From Scylla paramamosain (taxonomy: Eukaryota; Arthropoda; Malacostraca; Decapoda; Portunidae), in NCBI RefSeq assembly GCF_035594125.1, contig NC_087183.1:16432368-16496367 (forward strand): a stretch of DNA of 64,000 nucleotides, given 5' to 3'. The translations under genes and the position numbers were made by a program. Below the pieces are notes generated by a model. It was given only the letters and a program-made list of their open reading frames with translations, made no database searches and had not been told where the DNA came from. This document shows, in pieces, positions 1 through 12,850 of this stretch (the first letter of the stretch is position 1; every line of letters begins with the position of its first letter).

Positions 1-263
1 GAATAAGAAGGAAAAGGGAAGAAAAGAGAAATGAGGGAAGGAGAACGAAGATAGGAAACAATAGGAAGAAAAAAAGGGGGATGGAGAGAATAGGGAAGAG
101 GAAAGGAGGGGAAGAAGGGGAAGGATAGGTAGAAAAGGGGATTGAAGGGGAGTAGAAGAGGAAATAGAGAAGGGAAGAGAGGGAGGAGAGGGGAGGGGAG
201 GAAATGAGGGGGAGCAGAACGAAGGCATCATTAGAGGTTAGCACAAGGCAGATGATTCATTCA

Positions 264-412
264 CCTCCTCCTTCTCCTCCTCCTCCTCCTCCTCCTCCTC
301 CTCCTCCTCCTCCTCCTCCTCCTCCTCCTCCTCCTCCTATCCATCCCCATCACGGTTACCTGTCCGGGGAGGCTGTGGTGTAATTAGTCCGCCCCAGGTA
401 AGGATCGCCAGT

Positions 413-470
<58 letters not shown>

Positions 471-531
471 GGTTCGTCCTCCTCCTCCTCCTCCTCCTCC
501 TCCTCCTCCTCCTCCTCCTCCTCCTCCTCCC
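264..531. repeat. Trinucleotide cluster (TCC)n, (TTG)n, (TCC)n
   Basis: (TCC)n at 264-338, (TTG)n at 411-471 and (TCC)n at 477-531. Poly-Pro, poly-Gln and poly-Glu frames here are repeat artefacts. Confidence 0.9.
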
Positions 532-569
532 CGTTCACATCTAACTCACCAACCTCCCTCCCTAATGCC

Positions 570-570
<1 letters not shown>

Positions 571-662
<92 letters not shown>
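571..662. repeat. (CA)n microsatellite
   Basis: About 46 uninterrupted CA units after a short CG/CA start. Confidence 0.95.
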
Positions 663-665
<3 letters not shown>

Positions 666-808
666 CACGTCAAAGCAAAGTTCCATAAAAACACCACATA
701 TTTCACGAGCCATTGTTTTGCCTTCCTTTCCCTCTAGGGAGGTTCCTCTTAGACCCAAACCGAACCGCTCTCCCCTGCGTCATTCCAGTACTGCTCTGCC
801 TCTCGTGA

Positions 809-1013
809 GTCAGACACGCTTTGGTCTCTCACCACGACTATTTTCCAAGGCCACAGAGATGAATAGCGGGGTTCCTAAGAGCATTCCACCTGTTAATAAT
901 ATAGAAATTTTGTTGATCTGTCACTAGAATCGTAAAAACACCCTTAGGAACTCGTATCACTTCAACTAGAGCCTTTTAAATGTAGTGGAGGTGCGGCGCT
1001 GATGTGTTTCAGA
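809..1013. mobile_element. MITE-like dispersed element, copy 1
   Basis: Shares 'tctctcaccacgactattttc', a central 'ataatatagaaat.ttgtt.at.tgtcac' and a 'gtttcag' end with the other copies. Left terminus degraded. Confidence 0.55.
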
Positions 1014-1246
1014 GGAGTCCTCCACCCCGTGAGTCAGGCAGGGCGGCGCCGAGCACGTGAGGGAGCAGCGGGGCTTGCTGGGTTGGGCTGGGCTGGAGTA
1101 CGGGTTGGTTAGGGGCTTTGCGGGGCTGGATTGGGCTGGGATGGACTGGCGGGGTGGTTGGTATGGGATCATTATATATCCTCGCGTGCCGCGGTGACTC
1201 AGAGCTCATTCACTACCTGGGCATCGTAAGACTGTGACAAATGTGA

Positions 1247-1248
<2 letters not shown>

Positions 1249-1322
<74 letters not shown>
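1249..1322. repeat. (CT)n microsatellite
   Basis: About 37 perfect units, followed by a pyrimidine-rich tract to about 1490. Confidence 0.95.
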
Positions 1323-1325
<3 letters not shown>

Positions 1326-1629
1326 CCATATCAGCCTCTCTTTACCCTTCTTACTTGTTTTCCGCTTCTTTCTTCCATAGCTTTCCTCTTCCTCTTTTTT
1401 TTCTTATCTTCCTTCCTTACCTTCATCTTCCTTGTCCTTCCATATCTTTCTTCTTTGTTTCCTTCCTTACCTTTCTTCCTACCTCCACTTGTAACAGGCT
1501 GGAGTGGGAGGTACTGATGTTTCCAAGGGTGTTTTCATGGTTCTGTTAGTATTTTAGGAAAGATTCTACTTTGTTAGTAGGATAAGCCCCAGTGGGAACC
1601 CTTATCATCCCTGTGAATTTTAAGAAATA

Positions 1630-1915
1630 GAACTTGTGAGAGGACATAACGTTTGAGAATACTTTCCTTAATGTACTGGTGTGGCGCGAGACCCTTTGAA
1701 AAAAAGTCCTTGTGAGAGACCAGAACGTTCAAGAATGTTTGGAGTCTTAGTGAGAGCGCGAGACCCTTTGGAAAACAGTACTTGTGAGAGACAGGGACAA
1801 TTACAAATACTTTCCTTAATGTTCTGCTGCGGGGCGCGACTATGAAAAATCGTCCTTGTAAGAGACGAGAACATTTAAGAATCCTCGCCTTAATGTGGTG
1901 GTGAGGGGCGAGATC
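1630..1915. repeat. Minisatellite, about 71-76 bp units
   Basis: Three to four degenerate units share 'gcgcgagaccctttg' and 'cttgtgagagac' cores, at about 1684, 1755 and 1831. The core words resemble part of the dispersed MITE-like family. Confidence 0.6.
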
Positions 1916-2175
1916 TAATCAGCAATCGTTCATCACAAGCGTCACTCAACTCTCCCACGCACCGCCGCCCTCCCAGGACCCGACAGGAGGCCACGGCGCA
2001 CCTGTAGAAGCCGCGGGACTGCGCCTTCACCTTGGCCTCATCACTCACTGACGGAGGGGTGACTTATCCGTCCTGGCGGCGTTGTCTTGCCATCAGCGAG
2101 GGCGTGGCGGACAACATGGCGGGTTTGAGACACAGGGCGAGGTGTCGGTGTTTCGATGCCTTGTTTCTTGGACTC

Positions 2176-2355
2176 GTATTCAGAAACGCTTCCTTCTTGC
2201 CGGGTTCTCAAGAGTGATCCTCCTCTTAATAATGTAGAAATCTTGTTAGTCTGTCACTTGATTCGTAAAAATACCCTTAAAAACCATCCATGTAACTTCA
2301 ACCAGTAAGCCTTTTGAAAGTGGTGGAGGTGCGGCGCAGAAGTGGTTCAGAATAT
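2176..2355. mobile_element. MITE-like dispersed element, copy 2
   Basis: Starts gtattcagaaacgctt and ends gtggttcagaatat. The termini are an imperfect inverted repeat and the centre matches copy 1. Confidence 0.65.
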
Positions 2356-2524
2356 TTTGGTCCTTGAACGATGTATCGATGCCGCGCCTTGCTCAGTGAC
2401 GGGACCAGATAACGCACGACGGAATCCGATAAAAGGTGACCATTTACACGCCTGTAGGGGACGAGTGGAAGAGGGAACAGGTATCGCACGTCAGCTCTAA
2501 GGTACAGGTTACAGTATCCGGGAC

Positions 2525-2727
2525 CATATTCACCACCACTTCTCCCCGCACCTCCACTATTTTCAAAGGATTCTAGTTCCAGTTACGCATGCTTTTAAAT
2601 GTGTTTTTTTTTTTTTTATGATTCCATTGGCAAATTAACAAGATTTCTACGTTATTGCCGTGCTAATCATCTCAGTGGCCTTTAAAAATAGACGTGGTGA
2701 GAGAAAGAGCAAAACATTTTAAAATAC
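2525..2727. mobile_element. MITE-like dispersed element, copy 3 (opposite orientation)
   Basis: Reads catattca... to ...acattttaaaatac, with 'aacaagatttctacgttatt' and 'atagacgtggtgagag' in the reverse sense to copy 1. Confidence 0.55.
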
Positions 2728-2754
2728 GGCTCTATAATAAGCTGCACGGGTTAT

Positions 2755-2885
2755 TAAGGGTGTTTTTGACTGTTGTAGTGGCAGATTAACAAGATCTCTA
2801 CGTCATCAATAGGAGAAACACTCTTGAGAACCCGGCTAATCATCTCTGTGCCCTTGGAAAATACTCATGGTGAGAGAGCAAATGA

Positions 2886-2886
<1 letters not shown>
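2755..2886. mobile_element. MITE-like element, partial copy 4
   Basis: Contains 'ggcagattaacaagatctct', 'aggagaaacactcttgagaa' and 'catggtgagagagcaaa'. It is cut at the right by (GT)n, which may have grown from its end. Confidence 0.55.

Positions 2887-2943
<57 letters not shown>
2887..2943. repeat. (GT)n microsatellite
   Basis: About 28 units at the end of a MITE-like copy, then G-rich. Confidence 0.95.
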
Positions 2944-2945
<2 letters not shown>

Positions 2946-3182
2946 TGGGGGTGGGGGGGGCAGGGCTGGAGTAACACCCACCTCCAGCCTTACAGGTTCG
3001 CTTATCTATCAGCCAACTCAATCTTCCCCCGCGTTTCCTTTTAGCCTTCTTGTCACACGGCGGTGGGACAAAGGTCTGAGGCACCGGGGCTTCCATTATG
3101 AGTGATAGCGGGCACCTCTTGAAGACACGCGGCCCGGCTTTAACTCCCGTGTTGCTCTCGAAGTGTTGCTGGCATCACCGCT

Positions 3183-3555
3183 GAGAGAGAGAGAGAGAGA
3201 GAGGGGGGGATTGAAGGATGGGTTAAGAGACAGAAAATTAACTATTGATTGGGAGAAGGATAGGAGAGAGGGATGAAAGAGAAGGACGAAACAGGAAAAA
3301 GAAGGAGAGGAGAGAGAAAAATTCAGATACCGACGAAGGAAGGAACAGGATAGAAAAATGAGAGGAGGAGGAAAGAGGAGAAAAGGAGGGAAGGGTGAAG
3401 GAAGCGATAGGAGAGGGGATTGAACGGAGACGGAGGAGGGGCTGAAGGGAGTGGTAGGAGAGAGGAATGAAGAGAAGAAAAGGGCGGAGGGCATGAGTAA
3501 GAGGGGTTTGTGGAAGGGAAGGATGAGCGGAAGGGGCGGGGATGGAAGGTTGGGC
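3183..3555. repeat. Purine-rich GA/GGAGGA tract
   Basis: Short (GA)n at 3183-3202, then degenerate GA-rich sequence. No gene. Confidence 0.7.
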
Positions 3556-3598
3556 ATGTGCGCGTGGAGTGACGGGAGACTACGTAATATAATAATTG

Positions 3599-3601
<3 letters not shown>

Positions 3602-3678
<77 letters not shown>

Positions 3679-3757
3679 AGAGAGGGAGAGATGCTTCGTC
3701 ACTATGATACATTACACCCATTTTTAGGCTTGATTTTGTTAGCTCACTCACGCGTTG

Positions 3758-3835
<78 letters not shown>
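3602..3835. repeat. (GA)n and (CT)n inverted pair
   Basis: (GA)n at 3602-3674 and (CT)n at 3761-3835, 86 bp apart and complementary. Followed by CTT-rich sequence to 4370. Confidence 0.93.
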
Positions 3836-3839
<4 letters not shown>

Positions 3840-4702
3840 GTACCTCTTCCCTCCCCTAGCTCCTTGTTCTTCCTCTCCCTACCTCTCCTTCCCTTTTCTG
3901 TATCTTTGCTCTTCCTCCTCCCTCTCCCCATCTCTCTTTTCCTCCCCTGTAACTTTGCTCCTTTTCTCTTCCTACCTTTTCTTAATTTTCTTGCATCTTT
4001 CGCTTCATTGTCCTTCCTTACCTTCCTTCCATAAATTTCCTGTTCCTCCTCCTTCACATCTTTCCTCTTCTTTTATCTTTCCTCACGTTTCTTTCACATT
4101 TTTCCTCTTCCATATCTTTCCTTACCTTTTTCTTCCTTGTCTTTCCTCATCTTCCTTCCATACCTTAGTTATTTTTCGTCCTTCCACACCTTTTCTTTCC
4201 TTCCCTATACCTTTCTTCCATATTTCTCCTCTTCCTCGTCCTTCCACACCTTTCCTCTTCCTTATCTGTACTCACCTTCCTTCCATACCTTTCCTATTCC
4301 TCTTCTTTTCCTTTCCTTTACTTTTCTTCCACATCTCGTCTCTCTTCGCCCTTCTTCGTCTATCTCACCTGAAACTCACAATCCTCAAGACCTCACCACC
4401 AAACTAAACTGAGTCTCGTGTTTTGAATCCGCAAGGCAACACAAAACAAAGCCCATTCTTGCAATACTTTCAGGATGCTTTTGTTTTGTAATCGCCTGTT
4501 CCTGAAAACCTTTTTGAACTTGACGACTCCGTGACCTACAAAACCACATTGAATGAAGCTCCGTGCGTCACTCACCTGCAATATTACCACCACCGGAAGG
4601 AAGGTTATCAAGGAGGGGAAGTCCACCTGTGTATTGCCTATTGTTGTTGTTGTTGGTGGTGGTGGCGGTTGTGTAATTTAGTGAACCTTGAAGTTTTGGT
4701 GC

Positions 4703-5028
<326 letters not shown>

Positions 5029-5566
5029 CAGGGAAGCAAGATAAAACAAACAAACAAACAAACAACAAAAGAAGTGAACTGGTCCCTGCATTAAGTAGGA
5101 AACGTACGTGAGAGTGAAGTAACATTCAGAGGAACACTTGCAAGTAGAGAACAAAGTCACATTTTCGTGGAACTGTTTACTATAAGGATTACTTTGTTAC
5201 TTTCTGTCACTCTTCAGTATTTTCATTGCTGCATTACTCTCCTGGTTACTGATATGACGTCCTTTTATTGTTTTCGTTGCTTGTATTCGTGTTATTTTAC
5301 CAGTAATTGCTATTTTTCATCGCCTTTATTTTTATTATCATTTTTTTCTACAATTAATTAACGTTTTATTACTTTTATTTGTTATACTTTATTTTCTAGC
5401 TTGAATTATCCTTTTACACCTTATTCATCCTACTTCTTTAATTAACGTTCTATTACTTATACCTTCATTATCCCTTACTCTGTCTTTAATTAATGTTCTG
5501 CTGTTATTACTTTTGTCACTCCTTATTGTGTACCTGTAATTAACGCGGCACCCTTCCATCCCGCAG

Positions 5567-5665
5567 GTACGTAACACGGAGGAGGCCGCGGCGAGTGTGC
5601 CAGAGGACTCGAAGACACCAAGCGGCGCGGGGCTGCCCACCACGCCTTCCCCGACTGTCACTCAG
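5567..5665 (+). CDS. Candidate internal coding exon, Pro/Thr/Ala-rich (long SARM1 isoform?)
   Basis: A 33-codon block lies between cccttccatcccgcag and CAG|gtactct and is open in phase 0 at both ends. It encodes VRNTEEAAASVPEDSKTPSG and then AGLPTTPSPTVTQ. Both its phase and its composition match the SARM1 N-terminal exons, so it could join exon 35766. No first exon to its left is convincing, which suggests the gene starts outside the window. The donor leads directly into (CT)n. Assignment to SARM1 is inference. Confidence 0.5.

Positions 5666-5668
<3 letters not shown>

Positions 5669-5739
<71 letters not shown>
5669..5739. repeat. (CT)n microsatellite abutting a splice donor
   Basis: About 35 units. 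Starts 4 nt into the putative intron after the 5567-5665 exon. Confidence 0.95.
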
Positions 5740-5742
<3 letters not shown>

Positions 5743-6135
5743 TAAAACAACTAATCCACTTCTCTTTTTGGTATTTCTACTAATCCTAATCCCAGGTTCG
5801 ACTCCCGGATGACATAATCAACCTCACTCACTCACGTGTCACTGATAATAATTAGTTACCTGGCGACACGTGCGTTAGGTAAGCTATGTCAACTATGCAT
5901 GGTCACCCTTATGGCATAATCAGCCTTCGGACTTCCGGTATAAGGGTCATTTACGTCAGCACCGCCCAAGGAGTCGGAGATAAGCGCTGTGGCAGATCGT
6001 CTTTCGCTTTCAGCCTGTGGACTTTTGATATCAGTGTGTAAGGGAGGGAGGGAGGGTGTAGGTAAGGAATGTTAGGGATGATGGGTGAGGTGGAGGGCTG
6101 GGTAGTGTGTGGGTGTGGGTACAGGATAGGTAGGG

Positions 6136-6254
6136 TGGTGGAGGAGGAGGAGGAGGAGGAGGAGGAGGAGGTAGTGTCATAAACTAAGATTGATTAATTT
6201 ACAAAGGAATGATGGTGGAAGGAAAAGGAGATAAAAAAAATGTGGTAGAAGGGA

Positions 6255-6328
<74 letters not shown>
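6136..6328. repeat. (GGA)n and (CT)n
   Basis: (GGA)n about 6138-6171 and (CT)n 6259-6328. Confidence 0.9.
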
Positions 6329-6330
<2 letters not shown>

Positions 6331-6607
6331 CAGTCTAGCACGGCACTACACCAATCCCCCTTCTTCACCTCCTCCCTTCCTTCTCCCATTAGTTCCTCCA
6401 GCAGGCTCCCCCTTCAGGCCAGCACCCTGTGTTTACCTCCGGCGCCCTTGTTGCTGCTACCCGACACAAACGTTGCCCTCGGGGTGTTGTGGATTGGAAG
6501 GCGCAGCTGCGAGGTGGTGGTGGTGGTGGTGGTGGTCAGGGTATCTGGTGGGGGTGGTGGAGTGGTGGCGAGGGGCGAGGGCTTCTCAGGGTGCTAAGTG
6601 GACGGGG

Positions 6608-6745
6608 ATGCCAGAAGTCGACCGCGAGATGCGATTCGTGACTGCATCGCTGACAGGCAGGAATTTCCGGCATGCTGGCTCTCCACAGTCCCAGGAATGC
6701 GAGAGTGTCGCCTCGCAGATAAGGATGCGGGCGTGTTATCATCCC
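6608..6745 (+). CDS. Weak candidate first exon (MPEVDREMRFVTASLTG...)
   Basis: ATG 6608 opens 46 codons before CCC|gtaagt, phase 0. The protein shows no recognisable features. It is kept only because donor and phase match the other candidates; chance occurrence is quite possible. Confidence 0.2.
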
Positions 6746-7754
6746 GTAAGTCCATTGTATAACCTCGTGCCGCTAGCCAAGGCGTGTATGACATCACGGC
6801 GGCCCGCAGGGTGAGCCAATAGCAGTGGCGGAAGAGTGATGTCATTCGCCCCGCCCCCCCATCTGTGACGTCACGGAAGAGGGCGGAGCTTCATTTGGTG
6901 CACGTGATGCCAAAGCGCTCAGCAGATGTTTCTTTTCTTATTTACATTTCAGCGGATCAGCGATGCGGAAACGTGCGTGTATGGGAGGCGGGGAGCGTTA
7001 GGAGGGTGTTTGTGCTTGCATTAGTCACTGTTTGCCCCCCAACTCTGCCCGCCGTTCGTGGCACTCGCCAAAGTGTGTTGGAAGCTAAACCATGATAAGG
7101 CTGAGTCATAGCCAGTATCCGTAATGTTCTTATTGCTTGGTACAGTTTCCCTGTGGTCAGTGCAGTGTAGGATACCATAGGGTGGCAGATGCACCTCTAC
7201 CACCGTGTTGATTAGCGGTAGTGTGCCTGCGTAAGTGGTCAAGGGGGCGAGAGGAGGAGGCGGGCAGGCGCATCTCACCTTGAGGCAGGCGGCGGGGTTC
7301 GGACGAGTGGTGGTGCCCTGAGAGCTGCGCGGCGCGGCGGCTGGTTCAGTTAGCCTGTGGGTTCTGGGAAGTGTGGTGTGAGTCACTCTGCTTCCGGGTG
7401 TGTGGCGAGCAACCTGTTGACGCCTCAGCCCTGGTGGTGTCAGGCGTGCCTCTGCCTTACATATGGTGGCTCGTGCTCCAGGCCTGCCAGTCCCTCGGTT
7501 CACGGTCAAGGAAGCGGTGTTCAAGTGAGAGGGTGGCGACACAGAGGGAGAGGCAGCAACGCGAGATGAAACAGGTCCGTGAGCGAGTCCCATCCTCCCC
7601 GCGGTACTGTGCGACGCTGTGTAGGTGACTGAAAAACGTTGTGGTGGGATTGCTGCGCCGTGCCAGTGTGTCTGTGTGATGTAGTGAGGTGCACACGGCA
7701 GCACCCTGACTCGCGTGTGACTGAGAAACAAGGAACAGTGCATCAGTTCTCTCA

Positions 7755-7829
7755 ATGGTGTGGGAGAGAGCAGCGGTGGTGATGCCATCTCAGGGAACCT
7801 CCCAGTTTGGCGGTGTCATCCTCGACAAG
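7755..7829 (+). CDS. Candidate alternative first coding exon (MVWERAAVVMPSQGTSQFGG)
   Basis: ATG at 7755 (in-frame TGA upstream at 7722) opens 25 codons ending GGVILDK|gtaagt in phase 0. A second in-frame ATG lies at 7782. The flank is GC-rich, with an initiator-like TCAGTT at 7346-7351. The phase permits joining to exon 35766. No transcript evidence. Confidence 0.42.
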
Positions 7830-8421
7830 GTAAGTCTGAGATACCTGGATATTCCTTTGCTTTTCTCTCATCACGAACAGTCAGTGTAGCGAGGCAGCCA
7901 GCACGCCCCTTCCCCGTGGCGTGTTCCCTCACATTAACACCACAAACGTTCATCTGACAACCTCGCGCCGCCGCCTGCAAGTCTTCCCTGACGTCTGCAA
8001 ATGGTTCATTGTGATTCTTTACCGACTCGTTAAAATTCCTCTCGGCTGATCGCACGTCGGCCACGCGGAGCACCCCTGGGACATCCCGACCTCGCCCACA
8101 CCAGGATGAGTCGCCGTTCCTTGCCCCCCTCCCTCCAGCGTGTGGCGCAACCCTGGGGACATGCGTGGAAATGTCAGAGAGGAGTTAGCGTGGCGATGTC
8201 GCGGAGTGTTATGAATGGAGCGAGAAGTAATGGAGGGAGGGCGGCGGCGGGATGTCGTGGCAAGGTGACCCCCGGACACTGCCTCTTCTCCACCACCTTC
8301 AGGACACCCGCACGGGAGCCTGAGGAGGAGGAAGAGTCACTTGTTACAACTCATTCAACTGTCAATACCCTGGCCGCTTGTTACAGCATGTTACAGCATT
8401 CCACGCCTTGCGTCACTCCAA

Positions 8422-8485
<64 letters not shown>

Positions 8486-8587
8486 CCTGTACTAAGTGTG
8501 CGTGGCGTGGTGTGGTGTGGAGCATCCCTGGCCTTGAGAGGGCGTCGAACGGGGAGCAGAAGGCACAGTGCTTGCTGGCGAATAGCG

Positions 8588-8639
<52 letters not shown>
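8422..8639. repeat. Two (CA)n microsatellites
   Basis: 8422-8483 and 8589-8639, same orientation. Confidence 0.93.
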
Positions 8640-8641
<2 letters not shown>

Positions 8642-9767
8642 AGCTACACATCATAGAATTAGTTCACGAGGGAGGAGCAGCAGCCGGTCACCTTGAACAC
8701 CACCACACATCACCACGGCGCGGCCCGCAGTCCAGTAGTGATGTTGATGCTTTTGTTGCTGCTCCTTCTTGATCGTCGCTCTTGTTGTGGTTGACGTTTT
8801 CTTTCCTCCTCTTTCTCCTCCTCAACTACTACTACTACTACTACTGCTTCTCCTCGCTCGCCTTGATACTCTGTTTAGAAAAGAAGCCTAACCCAGCGCG
8901 CCCCGCCCCACAGTGAGCCCCGCGCTTAACTTGCTTACTCAACGGCGTGATAAACCTGTCCTTCACGTTTTGTCAACATTCCATTTTCTGAACCTTGTTG
9001 TGGCGACAGAGGACGAGGACGAGGAGGAGGAGGAGGAAGAGGAGGAGGTGTTTGTTTTCCCCGCAAGGTGGTACGTGAGCAATTCAGCACCTCTCAGTTA
9101 GCACCTCCCAGTTCCCAGGCAGCACTTCTTGTCATTTCCTCTCACCACCTAGCGCCCATCAACACCCAGTCAACATCTCCCATTCACTGTCTAGCTAGTC
9201 AGTGTAAAATGGCAATGGATGAACGGTACAAAAAGACAATGGAGTGTGGCGCAAAAAAAAAAAAGAAAAAGAAAAAAGAAAAAGAAAAAAAAGTTGGTAG
9301 TGAAAACGACTCACACCAGATCCGTGGCACCAAGACCTTGAATCTCAGCAAGGGGCACTTTTTTCATCTTTTTTTTTTTTTTTATGTCTCACCTCTCATC
9401 CACGTAACATATCATAAGCATATCATTGCATTTCGTTTTACTGGAATGAAACTAATCAAATCCACTCATCCGAAGAAAATAAAAACAAAACGAATGCACT
9501 GAGAGAGATTGCTTACCTGTCTCTCCCTGCCTCACATTTGGCCTGAGCGTTACGGGGTCACCAAAATAATGATTCTGTTTATTACTGATACAAGGCTGAT
9601 TGACGAGGGAATAGTAATGAGCAACGGGGACTAGACGATGTTGGTGGGGGCGCCTCGGTGGTCCTGTCGCTTCCCCCTGGGCCAGATTGTAAATAAAACT
9701 TTCACTGGCGTGCCTTCTGCGGTGTTGTGTTCTGCTTATTGGGGTGTGCTGCTCTGTTAGGGGAGGG

Positions 9768-10126
<359 letters not shown>

Positions 10127-10488
10127 CTTCTTCACCTCTCACGTACCCTTACATTTCATACCTCTTATCTCCCTCCCTCCCTCCCTCTCTTTCCCTCTCT
10201 CTCAATTACCCATCTATCTACAGCAAACCCAGGTGCTCTAGCCCACTGCATCCTTACCCTTTATCTCAACCCTTTATCAGGTCTCTCCCATAGCCTCTTA
10301 TCCATTAATCTCCCTCCACAAACACGTTGATAGGGTCACAGATAGCCAGGTAGTGTCCCTCGGTCCTTTAAGGGTCACCTGTCTCGTCTTGTTCCCACAG
10401 GTATATGCAGGTGTGTTAGTAATCAGCTGGTGCCTCGTAATTGGTAACCTGACTAAAGGTGATAATTGGGACGCTCGTTTGGTTTGGT

Positions 10489-10493
<5 letters not shown>

Positions 10494-10569
<76 letters not shown>

Positions 10570-10616
10570 GTGTCAATTAATGAAGTGGACTTACCTAGTT
10601 TATTATGCTTTTGGGA

Positions 10617-10709
<93 letters not shown>
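10494..10709. repeat. (GA)n, (TG)n, (AG)n cluster
   Basis: 10494-10568, 10617-10640 and 10641-10709. Complementary in sense to the 9769-10020 pyrimidine tracts. Confidence 0.93.
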
Positions 10710-10712
<3 letters not shown>

Positions 10713-11640
10713 ACTCGTAATATTTAATGTAAGATAGATATTCATGGTAACACACACACACACTCCTGCTAAAACAAACAACGCATTACAGCGAAGCTTC
10801 AGTAGGACACGAACAAACCAACAAGCCAATCTTCTCGTTATTCCGTTGTGTTTCCTGGAGAGGCGGTGTGTGTGAGGCGCTGGGACAATGGGGCATCGCG
10901 GCGCCCTGGTGGCACCCAAGACCTCGGGAGTGGCGTCAGGAGGTGACGGGATGGCGGGGCGGCAAGGCAAGGACTAGCGGTGGTGGTGGTGGTGGTGAAG
11001 GACGCTAGGAACTGGTGATGTCTGGTGTGAATTTTCTTTCCCATGACAACTTGGCTATAAAGACAACATTAAGACAATTCCCTCACACATCTCCACAGTA
11101 CATGCACCTAACACACCCACACCTACTGCTACGGTCGTCCTTTGTTTGAACCCACAGCGGTGTATTAAATTGAGCAGTCAGTGAAAGGGTTTAGCAGTGA
11201 AATTAATCAATCATTGAGAGGATTTAGCGGTGAGAGGATGAAGTTTAACCCTCCCTCTCCCCCCGCCCCCTCCCTAATCCTCAGTCGCGGCACCTTTATG
11301 ACGCTTGATCAGTGTTGCGACAATGAGGCAACACGGTGGAGAGGGTGAAAAAAAAAGAGAATATGTTATAAAACCGATAAAAAGGAGAAATGAAAGCCGC
11401 GCTGAGGTTTTGTGGGAACATGATGAATGCAACCAAAGAAATAAATGTAAAAAAGGAATATGTAATTGTAACTATTAAAACAAAAACAAAGAAAGAAATC
11501 AGTGGGCATCGATGGGAATTTGAGGATAAGTACAAATAGAAACAAAGAAAAACAAACGGGAATGAATAATATAATCCACTGAAAATAAATGAATAAGTAA
11601 ACAGTAAAAACACGATCTACGTATCCTGAAATGATCGTAA

Positions 11641-11905
11641 CCTTACTTTACCTAAACTTACCTCAACTTACCTTATCTTACCCAACCTAACCTTACCTAA
11701 CCTAACCTAACCTAACCTTAACCTAACCTCACCTCACCTAACCTAACCTAACCTCACCTCACCTAACCTAACCTAACCTAACCTAACCTAATTTTACCTA
11801 ACCGTACGTCTTTATCTAACTTAACCTAACCAAATCCAACCCAACCAAACCAAACCCAGCCTAAGAAGTCAAACCCTGCTCATTAATTTAACCTCGCCTA
11901 ACCTA
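11641..11905. repeat. Degenerate CCTAA (TTAGG) array
   Basis: Many CCTAA/CCTTA/CCTCA pentamers, including runs of five perfect CCTAA near 11762-11790. TTAGG is the canonical arthropod telomere unit, so this resembles an interstitial telomeric repeat, heavily decayed. Confidence 0.75.
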
Positions 11906-12129
11906 AGCCAACACACACACACAGCACCAAATTACTGGGTAAAGTCGAACACAAGTAGGAACACCCCAACGGTCGTAGCGAAAGCAAGCACAAAGAGGAG
12001 TGAGTGAGTGAGTGAGTGAGTGAGGAGGACTGAGCCAGGAAGAGTGACCTTGTGGAGAACGAGTACCTTAGTTTAGCGTGACCTTGGGGCGAGTAGTACG
12101 CTGTGTAACCGAAACTGAAACATCGTTAT

Positions 12130-12850
12130 GGGGCAGTTATTTAGATTCTTAGTTATCCAGTTATATAGTTTGTTAGTTAACAAGTTAGATATATCGTTTG
12201 TTAGATAACAGGATAGTTAGATAGTTGTGCTAGTTAGATCGTTGGTTATAGGTGTATCGTTACTTAAGTAAACAGCTCACCAAGGTATTCACTTGATCAG
12301 TACTTAACGAACCAATGTCTTATTTTCATGACGACTATAAAACTAAGTGGCTTCGCGATGCTTAGCCCAGCCTCCCCTCGCACACAGCCACACACCTGAC
12401 GCTAATAAATAAGACGCAGGTAATTTGAAACCACCAGGCGGGCAGGTAAAAACTAGTTAAGTGGGCGGGCGGGACCTACCTAGGCAGGGCATTCAAATAG
12501 CAGCGTTTTAGCCCCCAAATAGTTATCGCGTAGTAGTTTAGCTCTTCGCTTTCCTACACGTTACATCGGTTAGTTAGGTAGGTGGCTGGTTAGCTTGTTA
12601 GGTAGTTCGGTAGATGGATACTTAATTAGTGTGTCAGCTGTAGTTAGTAAGACAGTTATAGTTAGGCAGACGGGCAATTAGTTGGTTAGTTAATTATCTA
12701 GTCATTTAGTGAGCTAGTTTGTTACTTAATCACCCAGTCAATCAATTAGTCAGTTAGGTAGGAAGTTAGTCGGTCATTCAGTTAAATAGATAAATAGTCA
12801 GTCAGTTAAGTAGATAGGTAGTAAAAGAGTGAGTGGGTGAGTGAGTGAGT
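12130..12850. repeat. Degenerate TTAG-rich tract
   Basis: Long stretch of variations on 'agttagttag', 'ggttagttaggtag', ending in (GTGA)n and (GGGT)n near 12830-12880. No gene seen. Confidence 0.55.

Noticed and set aside
356..927. Long frames of poly-Cys/Val, poly-His/Thr, poly-Glu or poly-Pro
   Set aside because: Pure translations of (CA)n, (TTG)n and (TCC)n repeats. The same applies to dozens of Leu-Ser, Arg-Glu, Cys-Val and His-Thr frames across 3-53 kb.
1002..1028. ATG...CCC|gtgagt, phase 0
   Set aside because: Lies at the end of a MITE-like copy. Kept as a measure of how often such blocks arise by chance.
3691..4407. 238-codon hydrophobic Ser/Leu/Phe-rich frame
   Set aside because: Arises from CT/CTT-rich sequence, with no splice sites, domains or start context.
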